The position numbers and the translations under genes were made by a program. Positions 46,540 to 56,144 of a DNA stretch of 64,000 nucleotides are shown in pieces. The first letter of the stretch is position 1. Every line of letters starts with the position of its first letter. The notes under the pieces are model-generated. The model searched no databases and was not told the DNA's origin. It saw only the letters and a program-made list of their open reading frames with translations. Source of the DNA: Palaemon carinicauda (taxonomy: Eukaryota > Arthropoda > Malacostraca > Decapoda > Palaemonidae); the NCBI RefSeq assembly GCF_036898095.1, contig NC_090735.1:264474-328473 (forward strand), read 5' to 3'.

Positions 46540-47490
46540 TCTAGGAAGAGGTACACCTAGGGAACGAGTAGACCTAGGGGAGGGGTAGACCTAGGAGAGG
46601 GGTAGACTTAGAGGAAGAGCTAGACTAGAAGAAGGGGTAAACTAAAGGGAGGAGAAGACTCAAAGGAAATGGGTAGACAAGTGGGAATGGGAAGGGATAG
46701 ACCTAGAAGAAGTGTAAAATAGGGGAGGGGTAGACCTAGGGGAAGGGGTAGATCTAGGGGAAGGAGTAGACCCAAGGGAGGAGGGGTGACATACAGGATG
46801 GATAGACCTAGGGAAGGGATAGTCCTTGGGAAAGAGGTAGACTTAGTAGAAGGATAGACATGGGGAGTGGTATACCTAGTTGAAGGGTTAAAACTAGAGG
46901 AAGGGGTAGACATAAGGGAAGAGTAGACTAAGGGAGGAGAGGTGACATAAACGATGGGATACACATAGGGGAGGACTAGACCTTGGGAAGGGGTAGACCT
47001 AAAGGATGGGTCAGACCTAGGGGGAGGGTTAGACCTAGGGGAAGGGGTAGACTTAAAGGATGGAGAAGACCTAGGGGAAGGGGTAGGATTAAAGGATGGA
47101 GTAGACCTACGGATGAGGTAGACCAGTTGGGACGGGGTACACCTAGAGGATGGGGAAGACATAGAGGAAGGAGTAAACCTAGGGGAAGGAGTAGACAAAG
47201 GGAGATGGGGTGACATAAAGGATGAGGTAGACGTAGGAAGGGGTAGTCCTTGGGGAAGGGTAGACTTAGAGGAGGGGTTAGACCAGAGGATGGGGTATAC
47301 CTAGGGGAGGGGTAGACTTGGGTGAAGGAATAGAACTAGTGGAAGGGGGATACCTAGGGGTGGAGTAGATCTAAAGGAAGGAGTACACCAAGGGAGGATG
47401 GGTGAAATAAAGGATGGGATAGACATAAGGAAGGAGTAGACCTTGGGAAAGGGGTAGACCTAGAGGAAGGGGTAGACCTAGAGTCTATTG
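46540..47490. repeat. 18-bp purine-rich minisatellite, about 950 bp
   Basis: Tandem variants of 'tagacctaggggaagggg', mostly about 18 bp, with variants such as 'tagacttagaggaagggg' and 'gatgggatagacataagg'. Because 18 is a multiple of 3, long frames appear: a 198-codon minus-strand frame encodes repeated 'STPSPRS'-type hexapeptides. I regard it as a by-product of the repeat; the strand is strongly purine-biased. Confidence 0.9.
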
Positions 47491-48195
47491 CAAAAAGAAA
47501 AAAAAAACGGGGAAATAGTTGAGTTTTTGTTGGTTTTAATGGCTTAATTGCAAAAATCATAATTTACGGTAACAAATTTTCAAAGCTTTTATCCTTTACC
47601 CGCTGATTATTATTATTTCAATCTTGTGGGACGGCAAGACCAGGCTATTTTTACCACTCCTAAAAAAAGTGCCGCCCCAGGGCATTTGAAATTTTCTTTC
47701 TTACAACTACTGTAAGAAGTCTCTTGTTTCTCAAATTGCCTCTCCGGATGTTGCTGAGTTAGATTGGCCCCCTATACACAATCAAAACCATGGCTCATGC
47801 GTCTGGCAACCCGTAAGGTCGTATATTTTAAAAGCTGTTACTCGTCTTGGATGACATGCATACTGAAGACTGACAGAAAATGATGAGGATGACACAGCAA
47901 GACGACCAAAACTGGAGTCCGAAGCTCAATTAAGAAAGCGACGCCAAGCAGAAATCTTTGATCCCAAACCCGTTCTTTCGTCGGTCCAGGATAATTTGTT
48001 TTTTTTTTTTTTTTTTTTTTAGAAGAGCGTCCTAACAGGACAAAGTCCAAATACGGAGTGGCCCTCCTTAACTAAAGGCGTAAACCTTGGAATCTTAAGA
48101 AGATGAAAAATACGAGAATTTCTGAAGGAAACACCAATGTCTATAGACCTTGGGAAACACATTGATGCCACTAAGGCAATCGCTTTCAGTAAAAA
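47491..48195. other. Unassigned DNA with poly-T
   Basis: Poly-T at 47998-48020. No gene recognised. Confidence 0.5.
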
Positions 48196-48415
<220 letters not shown>

Positions 48416-48489
48416 ATAAATGGATAAAGCAGGCGAAAAAAATCAAAATAATATCACAGAAGAAAGTATTAAATAAACATATGAAAAAA

Positions 48490-48884
48490 GAAACATTTAT
48501 ATTTTTATTGTTTTTTCCCTGAAGGCCCCATAGTCCAGTGTGAAATTTTTGCTGAACGTAGCAAAGAAGACCAAACTCCAGCAATAGCTACGAAGGAATC
48601 TTGGACAAATCTTCGCGGTCTTTTCTAAGTCTTCATTTATCTCAATTTGTTACATCTATTTTCATTCAAAATTTTCTATATAGTTGTGATAACAATAATG
48701 GAATTATCTGAATACTATAGCCATCCCAAAATACAACTCTTCGAATCGTGTTGAAAATCAAAATCTTCCAAATGTCTAGGGCGGAAAAGAAGATTCTTAC
48801 GCTGAAACGAATTTGTTATCTTCAAAGATTTCCCTTTTTTTCCTTCGTTTATTTTGCTCCCTTTTCGTAGTTTTATCAGATTGG

Positions 48885-48895
<11 letters not shown>
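48490..48895 (+). repeat. 400-bp local duplication, copy 1
   Basis: Matches 49495-49930 with moderate divergence and small indels: 'tttttattg', 'ccctgaa', 'agaccaaactc', 'aaattttctatata', 'cgattcgtgttga'-like words and 'cttacgctgaaacgaatttg'. Both copies run into GA arrays. No conserved frame was seen. Confidence 0.85.
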
Positions 48896-49225
<330 letters not shown>

Positions 49226-49494
49226 CGTCAAAAGGATGAAATTCTTCTCTGCTCCAGAAAAAGAATTCTCTTACGAAGACTTCGTCATTCTTTTTCTTAA
49301 GTCGGATTGAAGAAATTTGGATATCTTTCAGATCCTTCAATATTCTCTACTGCGTAGTTTCTACTTTATTCTGCATAATCTTCCTTTTTTGTTGATTGTA
49401 AAATGATCAAGGACTTATTATCAGTTCTCTTATTTGGATGCTTCCATCCTTCTCTACAATAGAAGTATATCAAATGAACAAATTACAAAAAGAA

Positions 49495-49921
49495 GCATTG
49501 AAATTTTTATTGGTCTTCCCTGAAATCGCCATAATCCAATGAGAATTCTTTGCTAAACGTGGTGATGGATTTGCCTCTCGCCTCCATCATAAAACCTGAA
49601 GACCAAACTCGGGCAAGAGCAACGAAAGAATCCTTTACAAAATTTTGCAACCTTTTCCAAGTCCTCATTTATCTCCGTGCATTCTCTTTTAGTTCCGTCC
49701 ATCTTCGTTTTAAATTTTCTATATAATAGTGATGATAATTATTGAAATATCTGAAGATTAAAACAATACCTAACACTACTCTCCGATTCGTGTTGAAGAT
49801 CAAGAATCTTCTAAATGTCTTCGGCGGGGAAGATTATACTTACGCTGAAACGAATTTGTTCTCTTTCAAGCTTTCCCTTTTTTCCTTCGTTCATTATGCT
49901 CCTTTTTCAGAGTACTATCAG

Positions 49922-49930
<9 letters not shown>
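49495..49930 (+). repeat. 400-bp local duplication, copy 2
   Basis: Second copy of 48490-48895, with an extra segment near 49560-49600 ('gatggatttgcctctcgcct') and followed by a GA run (49927-49958). Confidence 0.85.
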
Positions 49931-49962
<32 letters not shown>

Positions 49963-50103
49963 TATGCGTCGAAAGAATGAATTTCTCCTCTGAAGACTTT
50001 CTAAAAATACATCAGGAGCTCCATAAACCGCATTCTCTTATGAAGACGTCTTCGTCATTTTTTTTTTCTTAAAACTAAGCCTGATACAGGAACTCTATAT
50101 CGT

Positions 50104-50705
50104 TGGCCTGGCTGGGCTCCCCCCTTCCCGGTGGGAAGGGAAGGCTCCCTGGCCCCTACCGGCACTGGGCCAGCTTCCACCCCCCCCCCCCGCCCGCTGG
50201 TGCTAGGCCGGCTTCCCCCACCCCCCTGCCGGCGCTGGTCCGGCTTCCCTGCCCCCCCCCTCCCCCGCCCCGGCGCTGGTCCGGCTTCCCTGCCCCCCTC
50301 CCCCCGCCCCGGCGCTGGTCCGGCTTCCCCCACGCCCCAGCGCTGTGCCGGTTTCCACCCCCGGCACTGGACCGTCTTCCCCCCCCCCACCAGCTTTCCC
50401 GCCCTCACCCCCGCCGGTGCTGTGCGGATTTCCCCCACCCCCGGCCGGCGCTGTGCGGATTCCACCCCCCGCCCCCCCCCCCCCCCGCAGGCGCTGGGCC
50501 AACTCCCCCCCCCCCTGGCGCTGGGCCAACTCCCCCCCCATGCTGGCGCTGGGCTAACTGCCCCCCCCCCAACACTGGCTTCCCAGTCCCCCCCCCACGC
50601 TGGCGCTTGGCTGGCGTTTCCCCCCCCCCCCTGCTGGCGCTGGGCCGGCTCCCCCCCCCCCCCCCCACCAGCGCTGGGCAGGCTTCCCCCCCCCTGCCGG
50701 CGCAT
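50104..50705. repeat. C-rich, GC-rich minisatellite
   Basis: Tandem variants of 'ggcgctgggccggcttcccc' with C runs of 6-16, unit about 30-45 bp. It is strikingly GC-rich compared with the surroundings. Frames of up to 264 codons run through it on both strands (P-rich on plus, G-rich on minus); all are explained by the repeat. Its C runs probably contributed to the assembly gap 300 bp away. Confidence 0.9.
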
Positions 50706-50760
50706 TCCCAAACCATCTCCTTCTCCATTCATCATGATCTCATCCACATCCACATTCCCA
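50706..50760 (-). mobile_element. Tiny LINE family 2 fragment
   Basis: 'cccaaaccatctccttctcc' followed by 'catgatctcatccacatcc' resembles bases 25810-25858 of the LINE family 2 copy. The frame is too short to translate meaningfully. Confidence 0.4.
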
Positions 50761-51000
50761 ATTAAGATATGCAAAATCTCAGACGGATTTTCTCGTCATA
50801 AGGGATTGACTTCGACTGGAGATGATGACTTCCCAAAGAGGGAGTTCGGGGAGAGGAGTGGGGGTGCTGGATGGAGAAGGGGGGGGGGGAGACTAAGGGA
50901 AGGGATAATAGTTACTTCTTGGTAGCAATGGACGCTCCGATGCCGAATTAATGTTGAAATTATGAATAAGATATATGAGTTATTGGAAGTGATACGCAGA

Positions 51001-51500
51001 NNNNNNNNNNNNNNNNNNNNNNNNNNNNNNNNNNNNNNNNNNNNNNNNNNNNNNNNNNNNNNNNNNNNNNNNNNNNNNNNNNNNNNNNNNNNNNNNNNNN
51101 NNNNNNNNNNNNNNNNNNNNNNNNNNNNNNNNNNNNNNNNNNNNNNNNNNNNNNNNNNNNNNNNNNNNNNNNNNNNNNNNNNNNNNNNNNNNNNNNNNNN
51201 NNNNNNNNNNNNNNNNNNNNNNNNNNNNNNNNNNNNNNNNNNNNNNNNNNNNNNNNNNNNNNNNNNNNNNNNNNNNNNNNNNNNNNNNNNNNNNNNNNNN
51301 NNNNNNNNNNNNNNNNNNNNNNNNNNNNNNNNNNNNNNNNNNNNNNNNNNNNNNNNNNNNNNNNNNNNNNNNNNNNNNNNNNNNNNNNNNNNNNNNNNNN
51401 NNNNNNNNNNNNNNNNNNNNNNNNNNNNNNNNNNNNNNNNNNNNNNNNNNNNNNNNNNNNNNNNNNNNNNNNNNNNNNNNNNNNNNNNNNNNNNNNNNNN
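51001..51500. other. Assembly gap, 500 N
   Basis: Exactly 500 undetermined bases, a conventional scaffold gap of unknown true length. Any frame crossing it is meaningless. Confidence 0.99.
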
Positions 51501-51705
51501 GCAATTTATCACACTGCGAAGCCTCGGATGTAGGCAATCTTATCAATATATTGCGACGCCTCATAGGAACTTTACCGCTATATTGCAACGCTTCAGACAT
51601 AGGAAATTTACCGCTATATTGTGACTCCTCAGATTTAATAGTTATATTGTGACGCCTCTGGTGTTGGGAAATTTATATGTTGTGACACCTCAGTAGTAGG
51701 TTTGG
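51501..51705. repeat. Minisatellite at gap edge
   Basis: About five or six diverged copies of a unit near 35-38 bp containing 'tatattgcgacgcctca' and 'ggaaatttaccgc'. It begins at the gap, so the array probably extends into it. Confidence 0.8.
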
Positions 51706-52480
51706 AGTAATTCTGAAGTTTTAGCAATGAATACAGCGCATTTTTTTGATCATGAAAAGAGTGGTTGGAAACTGGACAGCAAATGAATCTTTAAAATTAA
51801 ACATGAAGGAGCAGGAGGCAGTCGACAGAATTATGTAAAGTACTTTGGCAATGTTTGAACGTTGTTCCAGATAAAAAAAAATTTTCGATTTTAATGCAAG
51901 TAGGTAGCAAAAAGCCAGATTTGGAAATCATAGAAAACCAAAGAATTTAAACTTGTACTGAATACACTGTTCAGGCTATCAATGTATGTAAGCCCAGAAA
52001 GAGTACAAAAGAGCGGATTTTTTTGAAGTTTTGTCAACTAACATGGATGAATGGTCAATTCTTGCTTACATTTTTCAGAGTTATGGACTTGTGAGAGTTA
52101 TTCATTCTTTAGACTGTTTTGCTACTTTTAAAAATATGTTGAGGTTTTTAATCTCTAATATTGGTGTCCCGGTACAGAGGGAATTGATGCTTTAACTTGA
52201 GGTTTGGTGCTTTATACCAAAGGTTATTAATAAAATGGAGGTAAAAATTCTTAAGTAGAATATTCCAGAGTGAAAGTCCTCTCCATCTTGACTGTTGATA
52301 TTAACGAGGGAAACTTTATTGTTAAACTTTGAGTGTTTACGTAACAAAAGGTTATTACACACGGCAAAGATAAAAAAAGAAAAAAAAAGTAAAAAAAAAA
52401 TGGGAAATTTTTCGCTGAAATTTAACTTTGATATAGAAGGTAAAGGTTTTTGAAATTATAAGCATATATGTACAATGTTT
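51706..52480. other. AT-rich DNA, no gene seen
   Basis: Nothing recognised; it would be intronic if the next feature is an exon. Confidence 0.5.
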
Positions 52481-52503
52481 TATTTTTGGAATCTGCTTTC
52501 CAG

Positions 52504-52858
52504 GATCGTGAATGCAATGAAATGCCAGCAGTCGTCTTTAACGGTGGCATCTAATTTGGACAGGAAATTGGGGGACCTCAGTTGTCATGAGCATCTTCTA
52601 TCATCGATGAATGACAGCACCGACAAGGCCTACCAACTTGTCTTTCAACAAAGAGAAACTTACAATAATGGTCACGAGCAAAGCGAAATGCCATTGTATG
52701 TTGCTTTATTTATGACGCTTTTATTAGATTCCGGCGCTTTAGTAATCTCCAGTGATCAAGCTATTTATGCCATAACGCGCATGCATGAAATGAGGGGTTA
52801 CATAGATCCAACGAAAAATTCACTTGTTAAATCTTTGCAAGCACCTGTGAAACATTAA
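52504..52858 (+). CDS. Possible host exon, function unknown
   Basis: A 127-codon frame (52475-52858) whose composition is more protein-like than anything else outside the mobile elements. A strong acceptor site ('tttggaatctgctttccag') ends at 52503, so the real coding part probably starts at 52504 in mid-codon, giving about 118 residues ending in TAA. It contains 'MPLYVALFMTLLLDSGALVI', a hydrophobic helix, and 'AIYAITRMHEMRGYID'. I do not recognise a domain. It could be the last exon of a gene whose other exons lie in or before the gap, or a chance frame. No flanking exon was identified. Confidence 0.35.
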
Positions 52859-52861
52859 GCT

Positions 52862-53429
52862 GGTAGATCGGTGCATACAAAGGATCTTTTTGATAATATG
52901 GTGTTGCAGAATCCGTGCGGATTATATTTTCCTATATTGAAAAACCTCTTTATTATTTTGATAGATTAAAGTTTTCTTATCTGAGATTTGGGGAATTAAG
53001 TTTATTGTAATTTGAAGATTTCTTAGTTGAACAGGGAAAAAAAAAATTGAAAAATCACCAATACTGTGAAGTTTTTGATATCGGAAGTTGTCACTAGTGC
53101 TTTTCCATATTTGATGTATTTTGCTTGATACAGAGGAAGCTGGAATGATTTTGTCCTTTGATCGATTTATCTTTAAGAAGTTTTTTAAAAGCTCCTGTAA
53201 TGTAACCAAACAGAATTTTTTGTTAAAACTGTGGCTACAATTCAAACATCGCAAACGATAACGTCAATGATATGTGTCTTCATAGACATGAGTGTTGGTA
53301 GTCTGTTTCAAGTAAACATGTTTGTCAAAGGCTTCAAAAAGAGGTTAAATGTGTAAATCATTCAATCGGAACATTTATTTCTTTCTCTCCATTTCTTTCC
53401 TTCTCTCCCTTTCTTTGGTATTATCTAGG
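52862..53429. other. Unassigned DNA
   Basis: No gene; a possible 3' untranslated region if the exon before it is real. Confidence 0.4.
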
Positions 53430-53512
53430 GTCAACCGGCACGGTGCGCAATAATGCAATTTAATGTTTTATTATGTTTATACCTGTAGAGAATGCGGAGT
53501 GAAGTGAGGACT
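53430..53512 (+). repeat. 83-bp direct repeat, copy 1
   Basis: Begins 'gtcaaccggcacggtgcgc' and ends 'gcggagtgaagtgaggact'; one mismatch to the copy at 54032-54114. Confidence 0.95.
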
Positions 53513-54031
53513 AGAATTTTTTCGCGTTACGAAGTATAGCGAAAAATAATTGTCCTAACGACATGTAAGCAGATCTTAAGTGTCTTGTTACTTAAGTTCA
53601 GTTGTTATGTAGGCAGTGGCCAATGAGAATTTAGTGTTGGGTGAAACGTATTCAATGTTTGAAGAGGTATTAAGTGGTCACTTTCTAGCGCACGCTAGCC
53701 CGAGCAAGTCGAATTTATTATTAATATTATTATCATTATTATTTATTAGTAGTACAAGAGTGAGGTTCCACCACTCAAATTTGAGTTACTCTGCATTATT
53801 GCCGTGGATACACAGGTTTCCATAGTTTTTTCAAAACTTGAGATTTTGTTTTTTATCTATGGTTTTTCCTGGGCGGCAGAGGAGGCTTATATGTTAATTT
53901 GAAAGTTTGTTCATTTTGTTTTAAATATGCACTGTTATATCAGTACAGAAGTTTGTAGAAGTTATTAGAATGTGATGTTATATCTAAATTGTTTTTTAAA
54001 AAGTATGATTCATTGGAAAAATAAACCTGGC
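53513..54031. other. Segment between 83-bp repeats
   Basis: 519 bp without recognised coding. A 69-codon frame (53616-53825) shows no motif. Confidence 0.5.
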
Positions 54032-54114
54032 GTCAACCGGCACGGTGCGCTATAATGCAATTTAATGTTTTATTATGTTTATACCTGTAGAGAATGCGGA
54101 GTGAAGTGAGGACT
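54032..54114 (+). repeat. 83-bp direct repeat, copy 2
   Basis: Second copy, differing from the first only at one base (gcgctata against gcgcaata). Start-to-start spacing is 602 bp. Confidence 0.95.
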
Positions 54115-54317
54115 CGGATTTTAACGCTCCTTTTGGGAGTTACTCTTAGTAATTTTGGAATTATTTCTATTACTTATGAATTTTCTTCATTTTTTTTTTT
54201 CATTTTTCATACGAGGTTCTAGGTTAACTTAGCAAAGTATAACAAAGAGCCAGGGTATCAAAGTAAGAGAAACTCTTACCAAAGAAAAACTGTTTGCTAC
54301 CCCTTTTCATAGCTATG

Positions 54318-54318
54318 C

Positions 54319-54361
<43 letters not shown>
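54318..54361. repeat. (GA)n microsatellite
   Basis: About 22 GA units. Confidence 0.95.
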
Positions 54362-54365
<4 letters not shown>

Positions 54366-54614
54366 TACATAGTTTGAAATATGACCTTTGTAACATTTTC
54401 CTTTTCCTTTTCGTTGCACCTGATACTATTTCTCCGCAACTCATGAAGTTTTGAAAGTAATGACAAAGGTTAAACACAATACATTGCTTTGTATAACAGA
54501 ATGAAAGCTAGTGATGTTGACATTAGCCACCAATAGTCAGTTGACATTAGCCACTAATATTCTGGTAGATATTTGCAAAATATGTCGTTTTAGCTATTTT
54601 TGTAGCTAAACTGA

Positions 54615-54678
<64 letters not shown>
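54615..54678. repeat. (ATT)n microsatellite without LINE body
   Basis: About 21 ATT units. Unlike most other ATT arrays here, it is followed by unrelated sequence, so it is either an independent microsatellite or a tail whose body was lost. Confidence 0.9.
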
Positions 54679-55033
54679 GGAAGGTTCCTTTAGGCAGCTT
54701 TCTTAGGAATATTTTGCTTTAGTGATACTCCCAGAGAATTAACCACAGGTTTCCAAAATTCTAACTCCTGGCGCGAGTATCCTTAATAAAACTTTTAAGG
54801 ATATCTCATGATATCAGGGGACGTATTTCTTGATACAACACATGGCAATCTTCACCCCGAATAGAGTTTAAGCCTTGAGGGGGACGAGTGGCAAAGTTGA
54901 AGGAGAGCCGTTATCAAGGTTACCGGGTGGATCACCTTGTTGTATTTAAGCATGGATAGCCGCAGATACAGTAGTTTCAGGTGGGGACTTTCGTTATATA
55001 GTTGACTACTACTTTTTTGAAAGAAGGAAGAGA

Positions 55034-55124
55034 CCATCAGAACGAAATGGCCATATCACCCAAAAATAGATTTTTCGCTTCGCTCAAAATCCGTTTTTTG
55101 GGCTCAGCCATGTCGTTCTGATGG
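55034..55124. repeat. Hairpin-forming inverted repeat
   Basis: Arms of about 40 bp: 'ccatcagaacgaaatggc...cccaaaaat' and its complement ending '...tgtcgttctgatgg', around a small loop 'tcgcttcgc'. Pairing is imperfect but extensive. It could be a MITE-like terminal pair or a structured RNA. Confidence 0.75.
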
Positions 55125-55193
55125 AAGTTTACCAAAGAATTACTTGAAAGTACAATATCTGTGAGTTTGTGAAAGTGCCCTTACTTTGACTGA

Positions 55194-55194
<1 letters not shown>

Positions 55195-55231
<37 letters not shown>
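55195..55231. repeat. (CT)n microsatellite
   Basis: About 18 CT units. Confidence 0.9.
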
Positions 55232-55235
<4 letters not shown>

Positions 55236-55307
55236 GATTGAACTGGTAACCTCTTACTTTGTCCAATGTATACTTTTCGTTTTTAGTCCTCCTACCAACA
55301 GTTATAT

Positions 55308-55328
55308 GTATGTATTTATGTATATAAA

Positions 55329-55371
<43 letters not shown>

Positions 55372-55384
55372 TTATATATAAGCC

Positions 55385-55434
<50 letters not shown>

Positions 55435-55445
55435 TGTATAAATAA

Positions 55446-55478
<33 letters not shown>

Positions 55479-55490
55479 CATATATATATG

Positions 55491-55540
<50 letters not shown>

Positions 55541-55556
55541 TATATGTATATCCATG

Positions 55557-55588
<32 letters not shown>

Positions 55589-55619
55589 CATATATCTATA
55601 TATATATATATATATACTG

Positions 55620-55650
<31 letters not shown>

Positions 55651-55663
55651 GTATATTTATATA

Positions 55664-55761
<98 letters not shown>

Positions 55762-55764
55762 TAC
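55308..55764. repeat. Compound (TA)n/(TATG)n array
   Basis: About 455 bp of TA repeats with TATG, TATC and TACA variants, ending exactly where the LTR begins. Frames up to 205 codons (YIYIYI peptide) are artefacts. Confidence 0.95.
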
Positions 55765-56098
55765 TGTAAGGACAGTGAGACAAGCGTCACCAAGATCAAC
55801 TGATACTTTATTCGAATGTGCACGGAAGTATATTACAAGGTGCGGACGAAAAGGTAGGATGACGTTGGCGCCAAATCAGATTGAAGTGCCTGCCAAAATA
55901 TATGTGTTTTCTTACACTTACAAATATTTGAATTATGGGTTAACAGAGACATGTTATGAAATGATACATATATCAAAATGTAGCTCTGGTAGAGCGGAAT
56001 ATATATACATAGGAAACCACAGTGTGGCGAAGAGAGAATTTAAATAAATAAGTTGTCGTGTCGATTTTCTGGACGACAAAGGGATCGGTGTCCTTACA
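55765..56098 (-). repeat. LTR of CsRn1-like element A (3' LTR)
   Basis: 334 bp bounded by inverted 'tgtaaggaca...tgtccttaca'. It matches the LTR at 60287-60620 at equal length with 8 differences by eye (about 97.6% identity). It is downstream of pol in transcription order, so it is the 3' LTR of element A. Confidence 0.95.
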
Positions 56099-56120
56099 AG
56101 TACTCCCCCCCCCTAAGACA
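56099..56120 (-). other. Polypurine tract of element A
   Basis: On the minus strand a run of about ten G followed by 'agtact' directly precedes the 3' LTR, the expected site for plus-strand DNA priming. Confidence 0.6.
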
Positions 56121-56144
56121 TCGGGCGGCGTAGAGGGCTGATGA

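Noticed and set aside
46620..47216. 198-codon Ser/Pro/Thr-rich frame
   Set aside because: Produced by an 18-bp repeat; no start context, domain or non-repetitive flank.
50055..50925. Several frames of 107-264 codons, Pro-rich or Gly-rich
   Set aside because: All lie in the C-rich minisatellite, on both strands and in several frames at once.
50796..51624. Frames of over 200 codons across the N run
   Set aside because: The gap is undetermined sequence; the frames are artefacts.
55186..56047. YIYIYI-type frames up to 205 codons
   Set aside because: Translations of TA and TATG repeats.
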